A stretch of DNA of 64,000 nucleotides from Pseudarthrobacter sp. NamE2. Its GTDB lineage: Bacteria > Actinomycetota > Actinomycetes > Actinomycetales > Micrococcaceae. A model generated the notes under the pieces. It saw only the letters and a program-made list of their open reading frames with translations. It did no database searches and was not told where the DNA came from. A program made the position numbers and the translations under genes. The stretch covers positions 62,001-126,000 of the forward strand of contig NZ_VAHN01000002.1 of NCBI RefSeq assembly GCF_005796205.1, read 5' to 3'. Below, in pieces: positions 44,869-52,897 of the stretch (position 1 is its first letter; every line of letters begins with the position of its first letter).

Positions 44869-44927
44869 CCAACTCGCAGTTAACGTCGTGAAAACCCGAT
44901 TGGCGACGTTAACTGCCTGTCAGTTGG
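44869..44927. repeat. Palindromic element between convergent map and HTH gene
   Basis: Perfect 13-base arms GCAGTTAACGTCG (44876–44888) and CGACGTTAACTGC (44904–44916) around 15 bases, with outer arms CCAACT (44869–44874) and AGTTGG (44922–44927). No T-tract. The right outer arm overlaps the last codons of the HTH gene. Confidence 0.65.
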
Positions 44928-45162
44928 GGGAGCGGGCGCCTTTCCCAGCGGGCGACCCGTCAGGTTCCCACCGCAGCAGGTCGCCGGGCTGGCACTCCAG
45001 AACCTCGCACAGCGCCTCCAAAGTTGTGAACCGGACCGCCTTCGCGCGGCCGTTCTTGAGCACGGCAAGGTTGGCGGGGGTGATGCCCACCCGTTCCGCC
45101 AGGACTCCAACCGGCATCTTGCGCTTGGCCAGCACCACGTCGATATCCACGATGATGGCCAT
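44920..45162 (-). CDS. Cro/CI-type helix-turn-helix regulator (YozG-like)
   Basis: 80 residues from ATG 45162, sharing one base with the upstream stop (TGATG). HTH: AERVGITPANLAVLKNGRA then VRFTTLEALCEVLECQPGDL, ending in a short basic tail. Known as the partner of DUF2975 membrane proteins. Probably binds the operator at 45687–45703 and represses its own operon (inference). Confidence 0.85.
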   Translation of the reverse strand: MAIIVDIDVVLAKRKMPVGVLAERVGITPANLAVLKNGRAKAVRFTTLEALCEVLECQPGDLLRWEPDGSPAGKGARSPN

Positions 45163-45653
45163 CAGATCACCTCGTCGAGCTCGGATCGCAGGTGCTTGGC
45201 TTCGGCGTCGCGGGCCACGGCCTGGGCCAGCAGGGTCCGGAGCACCAGCACGATCAAAGCCACGCCGGCGATCATCAGGGACGCGCCGCAGATCAGCACA
45301 ACGATTCCCGGAGCCACCTCGCCAGGCGCAAGCAGCACGGCAATCCCGAACACTAGCAGTGACGCCGCGGCGATGGCGCCGAAGATGATGTCGACGTACC
45401 GGAAGGCGCGGTAGGAAAACACCGTTCCGCGGCGGACCATGGTCAGCAGCTTCCAGACGCACACAGCGGCGGCCTGGACGCAGACGATGCCCAGGACCAC
45501 GATCGCAAGCAGCGTGATCCGCGGACCGTCAGGGGCTCCTGCTTCCTGCAAATCGATTGACACCAGCGGCACCATCCACACCTGCACGAACAGTGAACCG
45601 GCGAGGACCAGCCCAATCACGGTGCGCAGCGCCAGCACGGTGAGCTTTCCCAT
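45162..45653 (-). CDS. DUF2975 family membrane protein
   Basis: 163 residues with four TM helices (about 5–30, 45–68, 85–108, 115–138) and a charged coiled-coil-like tail (ARDAEAKHLRSELDEVI). The pair DUF2975 + small HTH is widespread in Firmicutes and actinobacteria; the molecular role is unknown. The ribosome site reads GAGGAGAAGG before ATG 45653. Confidence 0.8.
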   Translation of the reverse strand: MGKLTVLALRTVIGLVLAGSLFVQVWMVPLVSIDLQEAGAPDGPRITLLAIVVLGIVCVQAAAVCVWKLLTMVRRGTVFSYRAFRYVDIIFGAIAAASLLVFGIAVLLAPGEVAPGIVVLICGASLMIAGVALIVLVLRTLLAQAVARDAEAKHLRSELDEVI

Positions 45654-45686
45654 TTTCCTTCTCCTCTGTCGAGCAACAATCGGATG

Positions 45687-45703
45687 CTATCGATAGTCGA
45701 TAG
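45687..45703. promoter_or_regulatory. Candidate operator, 7-3-7 inverted repeat
   Basis: CTATCGA-TAG-TCGATAG, in the 67-base divergent gap between the DUF2975 gene and the P1 peptidase. The size and symmetry suit a dimeric HTH regulator; the HTH gene at 44920 is the obvious candidate. Confidence 0.5.
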
Positions 45704-45720
45704 GTAAAGCAACAGGCAAA

Positions 45721-46665
45721 ATGGACGGTATGGGATCTCTTACTGACGTGCCGGGTGTCCGGGTGGGGCATGACCAGAAGGTTGGCGACGGCTGGCTTAC
45801 CGGAGTGACGGTTGTCCTGCCGCCGCCGGGCACGGTGGGTTCCGTGGACGTCCAGGGCGGCGGCCCTGCCACCCACGAAACTGATGCGCTCGATCCCACC
45901 AGTTTGGTAAGCCAGGTGGACGCCGTGGTGCTGGCAGGCGGCAGCGCCTACGGCCTCGCTGCAGCAGCCGGCACCCAGCGCTGGTGCGAGGAGAACGGCA
46001 GGGGTTTCGAGGTGCCCGGAGGAGTGGTGCCCATCGTGCCGGCCGCGGCCATTTTCGACCTCGGCCGTGGCGGGAACTTCGCGGCCCGCGCGACGCCCGA
46101 CATGGGCTACGCGGCAACGTCCGCCGCTGCCGCCGAAAAGGAAGGGCACGACGTCGGACGCGGCAATGTGGGCGCCGGCACCGGAGCGCTGCTTGGCAGG
46201 ACCTACAAGGGCGGGGTGGGGACGGCTTCGGTCACGCTCGACGGCGGCGTCATTGTAGGGGCTCTTGCCGTGGTGAACGCCCTGGGCCTGCCGCTGGTCG
46301 AGCACTCGTTGCTAAAGGAATCGGTAACTGGCCCGCCGCTGAACACCACCCTTGTTGTTGTCGCCACGAATGCCGTCCTTGATGTGGCCGAGTGCAAGCG
46401 GACTGCCTCCGCTTCGCATGCCGGCATCGCCCGTGCATTGAGTCCCAGCCACACCCTGGCCGACGGGGACACCGTCTTTTGCCTCGCCACCGGCACCGTG
46501 GCACTCGACCGTTCGGACGAAACTGCCCGGCAGGTCAGCCTCATTACGCTGCAAAGTGCGGCAGCCGACGTCGTACGCCTTGCCATCCTGGACGGAGTGG
46601 CCAGCGCCGAAGCCGTCAGCACTCCGGCAGGTGACTTTGGTGCGTACGGCGGGCAGATACGCTAG
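45721..46665 (+). CDS. P1 family (S58, DmpA/NylC-like) self-cleaving peptidase
   Basis: 314 residues. N-terminal LTDVPGVRVGHDQKVGDGWL, VLAGGSAYGLAAAAGTQRW, GAGTGALLGRTYKGGVGTAS, and NTTLVVVATNAVLDVAECKR. By homology to NylC (cleaved Asn266/Thr267) the chain should cleave between Asn208 and Thr209, freeing Thr209 as the nucleophile. N-terminal nucleophile hydrolase acting on amides/peptides; natural substrate unknown. ATG 45721 or 45730 start; no good ribosome site decides. Divergent from the DUF2975 operon. Confidence 0.85.
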   Translation: MDGMGSLTDVPGVRVGHDQKVGDGWLTGVTVVLPPPGTVGSVDVQGGGPATHETDALDPTSLVSQVDAVVLAGGSAYGLAAAAGTQRWCEENGRGFEVPGGVVPIVPAAAIFDLGRGGNFAARATPDMGYAATSAAAAEKEGHDVGRGNVGAGTGALLGRTYKGGVGTASVTLDGGVIVGALAVVNALGLPLVEHSLLKESVTGPPLNTTLVVVATNAVLDVAECKRTASASHAGIARALSPSHTLADGDTVFCLATGTVALDRSDETARQVSLITLQSAAADVVRLAILDGVASAEAVSTPAGDFGAYGGQIR

Positions 46666-46676
46666 CATGGCTGGAT

Positions 46677-46705
46677 TTAACTTTCACCGCCTGATGGCGT
46701 AGTGT
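46677..46705 (+). promoter_or_regulatory. Candidate infA promoter
   Basis: TTAACT (46677–46682), 17-base spacer, TAGTGT (46700–46705); gives a ~120-base leader with some inverted-repeat potential. Confidence 0.4.
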
Positions 46706-46833
46706 TGTTTGTTGGTTGTCTGGACTGCCGTGCCCTCATGGGCTCTGGGGCGGGCAACCGATCCAACACAAACGTTCGTGGCCATGCACGGTGCAATCCG
46801 GCAGGGCTGCGGCAACAACAGTTAGCGGAGGGT

Positions 46834-47055
46834 ATGGCCAAGAAGGACGGGGTCATTGAGATCGAAGGCGTTGTGACTGAGGCGCTGCCTAACGCGATGT
46901 TTCGCGTTGAGCTCACCAACAAGCACATCGTCCTGGCACACATCTCTGGAAAGATGCGTCAGCACTACATCCGAATCCTCCCCGAGGACCGCGTAGTGGT
47001 GGAGCTGAGCCCGTACGACCTTACCCGTGGTCGTATCGTCTACCGCTACAAGTAA
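46834..47055 (+). CDS. infA: Translation initiation factor IF-1
   Basis: 73 residues from ATG 46834 with TAGCGGAGGG upstream. [20 protein letters not shown], the S1-like OB fold, and [15 protein letters not shown] end. Binds the A site during initiation. Starts the infA–rpmJ–rpsM–rpsK–rpoA–rplQ set. Confidence 0.98.
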   Translation: MAKKDGVIEIEGVVTEALPNAMFRVELTNKHIVLAHISGKMRQHYIRILPEDRVVVELSPYDLTRGRIVYRYK

Positions 47056-47124
47056 ATTGCTGGGCGGCTTCAGCGGAAGCTGACGCTGTTCCAGTTGACC
47101 AACTGCCACACGCAAAGGAATGCC

Positions 47125-47238
47125 ATGAAGGTCAAGCCGAGCGTCAAGCAGATCTGCGAAAAGTGCAAAGTGATCCGCCGTAACGGCCGGGTCATGGTGA
47201 TCTGCGAGAACCCGCGCCACAAGCAGCGCCAGGGCTAA
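47125..47238 (+). CDS. rpmJ: 50S ribosomal protein L36 (zinc type)
   Basis: 37 residues: [20 protein letters not shown] and on to [11 protein letters not shown]. The C11-C14-C27-H32 zinc set is intact, so this is the zinc-binding (C+) form. ATG 47125 preceded by AAAGGAA. Too short for usual ORF cut-offs. Confidence 0.97.
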   Translation: MKVKPSVKQICEKCKVIRRNGRVMVICENPRHKQRQG

Positions 47239-47424
47239 TTTCCTTCCTCCGAAGGAAATCCCGGGTTGCTAACCCACGCAAGTAAATAAAGGCAGCACAA
47301 GCTGATCTGGAACATTGGGCTTCAACGAGTCCGGACAGCTAACCCCCGGTCGGAGGCTGGGGCCGTACGCAAAGTGCGGGTGTACTGCCTACGACCTCCG
47401 GTTTATTCAAGGAGTACTGCCACT

Positions 47425-47799
47425 ATGGCTCGTCTCGCTGGCGTAGACATTCCCCGCGAAAAGCGGCTGGAAATTGCGCTTACCTACATCTACGGCGTGG
47501 GCAAGACCCGTGCACACGAAACCCTGGCTGCCACCGGCATCAGCGCTGACGTTCGGGTCAAGGACCTGACCGACGCCCAGCTGGTCCAGCTGCGTGACTA
47601 CATTGAAGGCAACTACAAGGTTGAGGGTGACCTTCGCCGCGAAGTGGCAGCAGATATCCGCCGCAAGGTTGAGATCGGCAGCTACGAAGGCCTGCGCCAC
47701 CGCAAGGGCCTGCCCGTACGCGGCCAGCGTACGAAGACCAACGCACGTACCCGCAAGGGCCCGAAGCGTACCGTCGCCGGCAAGAAGAAGGCCCGTTAA
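47425..47799 (+). CDS. rpsM: 30S ribosomal protein S13
   Basis: 124 residues from ATG 47425 ([20 protein letters not shown]) with AAGGAG upstream. [40 protein letters not shown] and a basic tail. Contacts the 50S in the inter-subunit bridge and P-site tRNA. Confidence 0.98.
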   Translation: MARLAGVDIPREKRLEIALTYIYGVGKTRAHETLAATGISADVRVKDLTDAQLVQLRDYIEGNYKVEGDLRREVAADIRRKVEIGSYEGLRHRKGLPVRGQRTKTNARTRKGPKRTVAGKKKAR

Positions 47800-47851
47800 T
47801 TCCCGCCGGGATTAACGCAGCTTTCCCCAATAACTTTCTGTAGGAGAAAAA

Positions 47852-48253
47852 ATGCCCCCGAAGACTCGTGGCGCGGTCCGCAAGCCGCGTAAGAAGGACA
47901 AGAAGAATATCGCGCTTGGCCAGGCGCACATCAAGAGCACCTTTAACAACACCATCGTTTCCATCACGGATCCGACCGGTGCTGTTATTTCCTGGGCTTC
48001 CTCTGGTGAGGTTGGCTTCAAGGGCTCGCGTAAGTCCACCCCGTTCGCTGCCCAGATGGCAGCCGAAGCTGCTGCCAAGCGTGCGCAGGAGCACGGCATG
48101 CGCAAGGTAGACGTATTCGTCAAGGGACCGGGCTCCGGACGCGAGACCGCTATCCGTTCGCTGCAGGCCGCAGGCCTCGAGGTTGGCTCCATCCAGGACG
48201 TCACCCCCGCAGCCCACAACGGCTGCCGCCCCCCGAAGCGCCGCCGCGTCTAA
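47852..48253 (+). CDS. rpsK: 30S ribosomal protein S11
   Basis: 133 residues. [40 protein letters not shown], and the C-terminal [16 protein letters not shown]. Platform protein at the E site. Ribosome site GTAGGAG. A 13-bp hairpin follows before rpoA. Confidence 0.98.
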   Translation: MPPKTRGAVRKPRKKDKKNIALGQAHIKSTFNNTIVSITDPTGAVISWASSGEVGFKGSRKSTPFAAQMAAEAAAKRAQEHGMRKVDVFVKGPGSGRETAIRSLQAAGLEVGSIQDVTPAAHNGCRPPKRRRV

Positions 48254-48270
48254 TTCTTTTCGGCTGCAGA

Positions 48271-48302
48271 GCTTGCCCGGACCAGCAATGGTCCGGGCAA
48301 GC
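48271..48302. other. Strong hairpin in the rpsK–rpoA gap
   Basis: 13-bp perfect stem GCTTGCCCGGACC / GGTCCGGGCAAGC with a 6-base loop, 17 bases after rpsK. Followed by CCCGCGCG, so no T-tract. Compare the similar hairpin after rpoB at 20866. Confidence 0.7.
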
Positions 48303-48348
48303 CCCGCGCGTTAAGTCTTCAGACCGAATTTCCACCACCTGTGTTGCG

Positions 48349-48359
48349 TCATATAGCGG
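48349..48359 (+). repeat. TCATATAGCGG motif, rpoA copy
   Basis: Exact match to the two copies upstream of rpoB (17167, 17249); here it ends 23 bases before the rpoA start. Confidence 0.5.
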
Positions 48360-48382
48360 ATGCTCGCCGAAAGGAAACCTAA

Positions 48383-49393
48383 GTGCTCATTGCACAGCGC
48401 CCCACCCTCTCCGAAGAGGTAGTCTCCGAAAACCGTTCGCGTTTCGTCATTGAACCGCTGGAACCGGGCTTCGGCTACACCCTCGGAAACTCCCTCCGCC
48501 GTACCCTGCTCTCCTCCATCCCCGGTGCTGCCGTTACCAGCATCCGGATCGATGGCGTGCTGCATGAGTTCACCACGGTTCCGGGTGTCAAGGAAGATGT
48601 CACCGAGATCATCCTGAACATCAAGAACCTGTCGGTTTCCTCCGAGCACGACGAGCCTGTTGTGGCTTACCTGCGTAAGCAGGGTCCCGGAGTCGTCACC
48701 GCCGCGGACATCGCTCCGCCGGCCGGCGTCGAATTCCACAACCCGGATCTGCACATCGCCACACTGAACTCGAAGGGCAAGTTCGAGCTCGAACTGACCA
48801 TCGAGCGCGGCCGCGGCTACGTTTCGGCAGCTCAGAACAAGTCCGGCGACGCAGAGATCGGCCGCATTCCGGTCGACTCCATCTACTCGCCGGTGCTGAA
48901 GGTTACTTTCCGCGTGGAAGCAACCCGTGTTGAGCAGCGCACCGACTTCGACAAGCTGATTGTCGACGTCGAGACCAAGCAGGCCATCGCCCCGCGCGAT
49001 GCCGTTGCTTCCGCAGGCACCACCCTGGTGGAACTGTTCGGTCTGGCCCGTGAGCTGAACACCGCAGCTGAAGGTATCGAGATCGGCCCGTCGCCCACCG
49101 ACGCTGCCCTGGCAGCCGATATGGCACTGCCGATCGAGGATCTGGACCTCACCGTCCGTTCCTACAACTGCCTCAAGCGGGAGGGCATCCACACCGTGGG
49201 TGAACTCGTTGCCCGCTCCGAGGCTGACCTGATGGACATCCGTAACTTCGGTGCAAAGTCCATTGACGAGGTCAAGGCAAAGCTGGTTGAACTGGGCCTG
49301 TCCCTCAAGGATTCGCCTCCCGGTTTTGACCTCGCAGCACGCGCCGCAGCAATCGAAGAGGACGACGCCGCCTTCGGCGACGACGAACTCTAA
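48383..49393 (+). CDS. rpoA: DNA-directed RNA polymerase subunit alpha
   Basis: 336 residues from GTG 48383 with AAAGGAAA upstream. N-terminal dimerisation domain [20 protein letters not shown] and [16 protein letters not shown]-terminal domain from [40 protein letters not shown], which binds UP elements and activators. Acidic tail [12 protein letters not shown]. Confidence 0.99.
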   Translation: MLIAQRPTLSEEVVSENRSRFVIEPLEPGFGYTLGNSLRRTLLSSIPGAAVTSIRIDGVLHEFTTVPGVKEDVTEIILNIKNLSVSSEHDEPVVAYLRKQGPGVVTAADIAPPAGVEFHNPDLHIATLNSKGKFELELTIERGRGYVSAAQNKSGDAEIGRIPVDSIYSPVLKVTFRVEATRVEQRTDFDKLIVDVETKQAIAPRDAVASAGTTLVELFGLARELNTAAEGIEIGPSPTDAALAADMALPIEDLDLTVRSYNCLKREGIHTVGELVARSEADLMDIRNFGAKSIDEVKAKLVELGLSLKDSPPGFDLAARAAAIEEDDAAFGDDEL

Positions 49394-49461
49394 ACCAGAC
49401 CTTGGCCGGCGGACTGCACCATGGTGTGCAGCCCACGGCTTCCACATGAGGAGAAACAATT

Positions 49462-50049
49462 ATGCCTACCCCCACTAAGGGTCCGCGCCTCGGAGGCGGC
49501 CCGGCTCACGAGCGCCTCATGCTCGCGAACCTGGCATCATCCCTGTTCGAGCACAAGCGGATCACCACCACGGTGACCAAGGCCAAGCGCCTGAAGCCTT
49601 ACGCAGAGCGCCTGGTGACCTTCGCCAAGCGCGGCGACCTGGCTTCCCGCCGCCGCGTCCTGGGCCTGATCAGCAACAAGGGCGTTGTCCACGAGCTGTT
49701 CACCGACATTGCCCAGGCAGTGGAGAACCGCAACGGCGGCTACACCCGCATTACCAAGATCGGCAATCGCAAGGGCGACAACGCTCCCATGGCTGTCATC
49801 GAACTGGTCCTCGAGCCGGTTTCCGCCAAGCAGGCCGTAGTCGCGGAAGCCACCCAGGCTGCTGCCAAGGCTGCTCCGGCCGCCGAGGAAGCTCCCGAGG
49901 CCGAGGTCGCCGAGACCGAAGCTGCTGAGGCTCCCGCTGCTGAAGAAGCTCCCGAGGCTCCTGCCGCTGACGAGGCTGCAACCGAAGAGGCTCCGGCCGC
50001 TGAGGAAGCTGCCGAAGCTCCGGCTGCCGAGGAGAAGGACGCGAAGTAA
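49462..50049 (+). CDS. rplQ: 50S ribosomal protein L17, with long acidic C-terminal tail
   Basis: 195 residues. Core 1–120 is normal L17 ([60 protein letters not shown]). Residues ~122–195 are almost only Ala, Glu, Pro ([17 protein letters not shown] type) and end EEKDAK. E. coli L17 has 127 residues. Low-complexity Ala/Glu tails recur on L10, L29 and S3 in this window. Ends the operon. Confidence 0.96.
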   Translation: MPTPTKGPRLGGGPAHERLMLANLASSLFEHKRITTTVTKAKRLKPYAERLVTFAKRGDLASRRRVLGLISNKGVVHELFTDIAQAVENRNGGYTRITKIGNRKGDNAPMAVIELVLEPVSAKQAVVAEATQAAAKAAPAAEEAPEAEVAETEAAEAPAAEEAPEAPAADEAATEEAPAAEEAAEAPAAEEKDAK

Positions 50050-50068
50050 TTCGCTGATCCGCTTCGCA

Positions 50069-50074
50069 TAGACT
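50069..50074 (+). promoter_or_regulatory. TAGACT -10 box directly before truA
   Basis: TAGACT 8 bases upstream of the truA ATG; a transcript would start at or within a base or two of the ATG (leaderless). No convincing -35 is visible. Confidence 0.4.
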
Positions 50075-50081
50075 TGGGTCT

Positions 50082-50972
50082 ATGAACCACCAAAAACCCG
50101 CGGCCCCCGCTCCAGGGGGCAGCGGGTTTTTGCGTATCCGCGTTGATCTTTCGTACGACGGCGGCCCGTTCAGCGGGTGGGCAGTGCAGCCCGGTCTGCG
50201 CACAGTCCAAGGCGTCCTGGAGGAGGCCCTGGAGCTTCTGGTCCGCCGCCCCGTGCGGGTCACGGTTGCCGGGCGCACCGACGCCGGCGTCCACGCCCGC
50301 GGCCAGGTGGTCCACCTGGACCTTGCCGAAGCCGAGTGGCTGGGACTGGCCCGCGGGCACGAACCCGATCCCGCCGTCGCCATGCTGCGACGGATCCGTG
50401 GCGCCCTGAACCGCGTGCTCGGGAACCTGCACGGCGCCGTCGAAGTCCACCGCATCGCCCTCGCGCCGGAGGGGTTCGACGCCCGCTTTTCCGCCCTCTG
50501 GCGTCGCTACAGCTACCGGATCGCCGACGGCCCCGCGCTGTGGGATCCCCTCGAGCGGTACTTCACCCTGTGGCACAAGAGCCCGCTGGATGTTGCGCTG
50601 CTGAATGAGGGCGCCTCGCAACTGCTGGGCCTGCAGAACTTCCTGGCCTTCTGCAAGCCCCGGGAGGGCGCCACCACCATCCGCGACCTGCAGCGCTTCG
50701 AATTCGCGCGCGGGGAGGACGGGGTTATCGTCGCCACCGTCCAGGCTGATGCCTTCTGCCACAATATGGTCCGTGCCCTGGTGGGGTCCGCACTGTACGT
50801 GGGGGAGGGCGTGGTGGAGCCCGGCTGGCTCCACGAGCGGCTGCTCGCCCGGAAGAGGGATGCAAAGTCCGTGCTGGCAGCGCCGCATCCCTTGGTGCTT
50901 GAGGAAGTGGCCTACCCGGCCGACGGCCGGCTGCTGGCGCGTGCCGAGCTCACTCGGGCAGTCCGCGAATAG
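50082..50972 (+). CDS. truA: tRNA pseudouridine synthase A
   Basis: 296 residues from ATG 50082. Family features: LSYDGGPFSGWAVQPGLRTV, catalytic Asp in VAGRTDAGVHARGQVVH, YSYRIADGPALWDP, and VRALVGSALYVGEG near the end. Makes pseudouridines 38–40 in tRNA anticodon arms. The first 16 codons (Pro/Ala/Gly-rich) are formed by a terminator hairpin; a TTG at 50130 (LRIRVDLSYDGG) matches the usual TruA start and is a real alternative. Convergent with the kinase gene, stop codons abutting. Confidence 0.9.
   Translation: MNHQKPAAPAPGGSGFLRIRVDLSYDGGPFSGWAVQPGLRTVQGVLEEALELLVRRPVRVTVAGRTDAGVHARGQVVHLDLAEAEWLGLARGHEPDPAVAMLRRIRGALNRVLGNLHGAVEVHRIALAPEGFDARFSALWRRYSYRIADGPALWDPLERYFTLWHKSPLDVALLNEGASQLLGLQNFLAFCKPREGATTIRDLQRFEFARGEDGVIVATVQADAFCHNMVRALVGSALYVGEGVVEPGWLHERLLARKRDAKSVLAAPHPLVLEEVAYPADGRLLARAELTRAVRE
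50091..50132 (+). terminator. Intrinsic terminator overlapping the 5' end of truA
   Basis: 11-bp perfect stem CAAAAACCCGC / GCGGGTTTTTG plus an inner CCCCC/GGGGG stem, ending in T5. Serves as the rplQ operon terminator by position, 42 bases after the rplQ stop, yet lies inside the annotated truA frame. Confidence 0.8.
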
Positions 50973-52640
50973 TTAGAACGACGGTGGGGGGCCGTCTGCG
51001 GGGAGCGTGAGGGTGAAGGTGCTTCCTTCGCCCTGGCCGCTGACGCAGGTGATGGTGCCGCCGTGCCGTTCCACGATCATCTTGGTGATGGACAGCCCCA
51101 GGCCCGCCCCTGGAATGGCCGCGTCCCGGGCCGCGTCGGAACGGAAGAAACGCCGGAAAACGCGGGCGGCGTCGTCGCTGCTGATGCCCATTCCGGTGTC
51201 GCTGACGCTCAGCTGCACCCAGTCGCTGCCGGCTTCCGCGCTGATCCTGACCCGGCCGCCGTCGGGGGAGTATTTGATGGCGTTGGACACGAGGTTGTCC
51301 AGCGCCTGCCCGATCCGGATCGGGTCAGCGTAAGCCCACAGTGGCGATGGAACGTCCGCGGTGAGCTCGATATGCGCCTGCTCCGCCTGTGCCTGGGCTG
51401 AGCCGACGCTGGTCTCCACAAGGCTGGCCAGGTCAGTCCGTTTCGGGTGCACGTTCAAGGCCGTGGATGCGGATGCTGTCAGGTCCGATACGAGCGCAAG
51501 CAGCCGCTCGGCGTTGCGCTGCACCACTTCGAGGCGGCGCGATACCTGCGGCGGGAGGGCTGAAACGTCGTCGAGCACCAGGTCCACGTTGCCGATGATT
51601 GAGTTCAGTGGCGTCTTGAACTCGTGGGAGACGTTGGAGACCAGCTCCTGGTTGGCTGTCAGGGCCTCCACCCAGCCGGTGACATCGCTGTACACAACCA
51701 CGGCGCCGGTGAGGCTGCCGTCCTCGCTCATCAATGGCCGTGCGGCGGTGGATACCGCCCGCTGCTCGTTGCCCTCGCCGGCCCATACCAGGTAGTCCGC
51801 AAACGACTCGCCGGCCACGGCCCGGCTGATTGGCCGCTTCTCAGGCGGGAGCAGGGTGCGCCTGTCCGGCCCGAAAATCAGCTGGTGCCCCTGCCCGGGG
51901 ACGGCGTCGTCCGCGCGGGTTGCCCGGCGGAAGTCCCGCTGCCGGATGTTGGAGACCAGGAAGTGGCCTGAACGGTCGACGGCGGCAATTCCAACGTCGG
52001 TGGCGTCGAGGACGGTTTCGAGCAGCTTTTCCCGTTCCCGGCTTTGGTGCAGGAGGCGCCGGAGTTCACGGTCCTTTTTGGCCAGTTCCCGCTGCTGCAG
52101 CCGGAGGTTAATGCTGGCGAAGCGGATGGCCAGCGATACAGCCAGCATCATCAGCGGGAAGAGGAATACGGTTGTGACGTCGGAGGCTGTGAGGTTGGGG
52201 AATCGGCCCAGAACGGGTGGGAGCATGATCAGCATCGGCCCCACGAAGCTTAGGACCAGGCTGCTCCTCGCAAGCATTCCTGACGCAGAGAGCCAGATGA
52301 CCGGGAATACCACCAGTACGGCAAGGCCGGGGAGGAGGGGCATGGCACCGTTGCGCAGCAGGCCGATGGCAAGGAAATCCAGGACGGGGATGAGCAGGTA
52401 CGGCCGATGGGGCAGCCTCTCCCACGGCACCAGAAAGCATGCGGCAAACAGTGCTGCGTGCAGGACAATGCCGGCCAGATAGACAGGATTCTGCAGCAGC
52501 GACGGCCAGGCGAACGGCGTGGCAACTGCCAGCGCAGCAACCACTAGTGTCAGCGGCAGCTGGCACAGTGCAACTTGTGAGCGGGTCCCCAATTCCCGGA
52601 AAAAGCGCAGCGGACCGCGCCGGAACAGGGGTTCAGCCAT
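50973..52640 (-). CDS. Membrane PAS sensor histidine kinase
   Basis: 555 residues. Six predicted TM helices within residues 25–172, a coiled coil ~175–210, a PAS domain ~210–325 (TDVGIAAVDRSGHFLVSNIR … GAVVVYSDVTGW), HisKA with His339 in SNVSHEFKTPLNSIIGN, ATPase domain with N-box DNLVSNAIKYSPDGGRV, G1 DTGMGIS and G2 GAGLGLSITKMIVERHGG. All catalytic residues present. Divergent from the OmpR regulator across 257 bases, so they form a pair (inference). The signal is unknown; the integral multi-TM sensor implies a membrane or lipophilic cue. Confidence 0.9.
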   Translation of the reverse strand: MAEPLFRRGPLRFFRELGTRSQVALCQLPLTLVVAALAVATPFAWPSLLQNPVYLAGIVLHAALFAACFLVPWERLPHRPYLLIPVLDFLAIGLLRNGAMPLLPGLAVLVVFPVIWLSASGMLARSSLVLSFVGPMLIMLPPVLGRFPNLTASDVTTVFLFPLMMLAVSLAIRFASINLRLQQRELAKKDRELRRLLHQSREREKLLETVLDATDVGIAAVDRSGHFLVSNIRQRDFRRATRADDAVPGQGHQLIFGPDRRTLLPPEKRPISRAVAGESFADYLVWAGEGNEQRAVSTAARPLMSEDGSLTGAVVVYSDVTGWVEALTANQELVSNVSHEFKTPLNSIIGNVDLVLDDVSALPPQVSRRLEVVQRNAERLLALVSDLTASASTALNVHPKRTDLASLVETSVGSAQAQAEQAHIELTADVPSPLWAYADPIRIGQALDNLVSNAIKYSPDGGRVRISAEAGSDWVQLSVSDTGMGISSDDAARVFRRFFRSDAARDAAIPGAGLGLSITKMIVERHGGTITCVSGQGEGSTFTLTLPADGPPPSF

Positions 52641-52897
52641 GAAGGCCGTTCTTGAGCCGCGGCACCATGCTCCAGGCAGGGGCCTTGCGCACGGCCAAAA
52701 TGCTGCAGGTCACCGTCATGCACATCCTTTCCCAGCCGATAATGCACATGTCTTGTCATGATAATTGACTTTTGCCAATGAATGATCAAACAGATGTGAT
52801 CAGCCCGGCTTACTAGTACCGTATAAAGGGTTCGAGCGGATATGGCATTGGCGCTGGGCCAATGGGGGGTCATGCTCCGCCTGACGCAGGGATGGCA
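52641..52897. other. AT-rich divergent promoter region between kinase and regulator
   Basis: 257 bases, clearly poorer in G+C than neighbours between about 52740 and 52830. Contains TTGACT (52765–52770) and TATAAA (52822–52827), but these are too far apart to be one promoter. The leftmost part (CATGTCTTGTCATGATAATT) carries short inverted repeats. Likely holds both promoters and operator sites. Confidence 0.4.

Noticed and set aside
46702..46773. Possible structured leader of infA (GTTTGTTGGTTG pairing with CAACCGATCCAACACAAAC)
   Set aside because: The pairing is interrupted by bulges and the best promoter candidate would start transcription inside the left arm.
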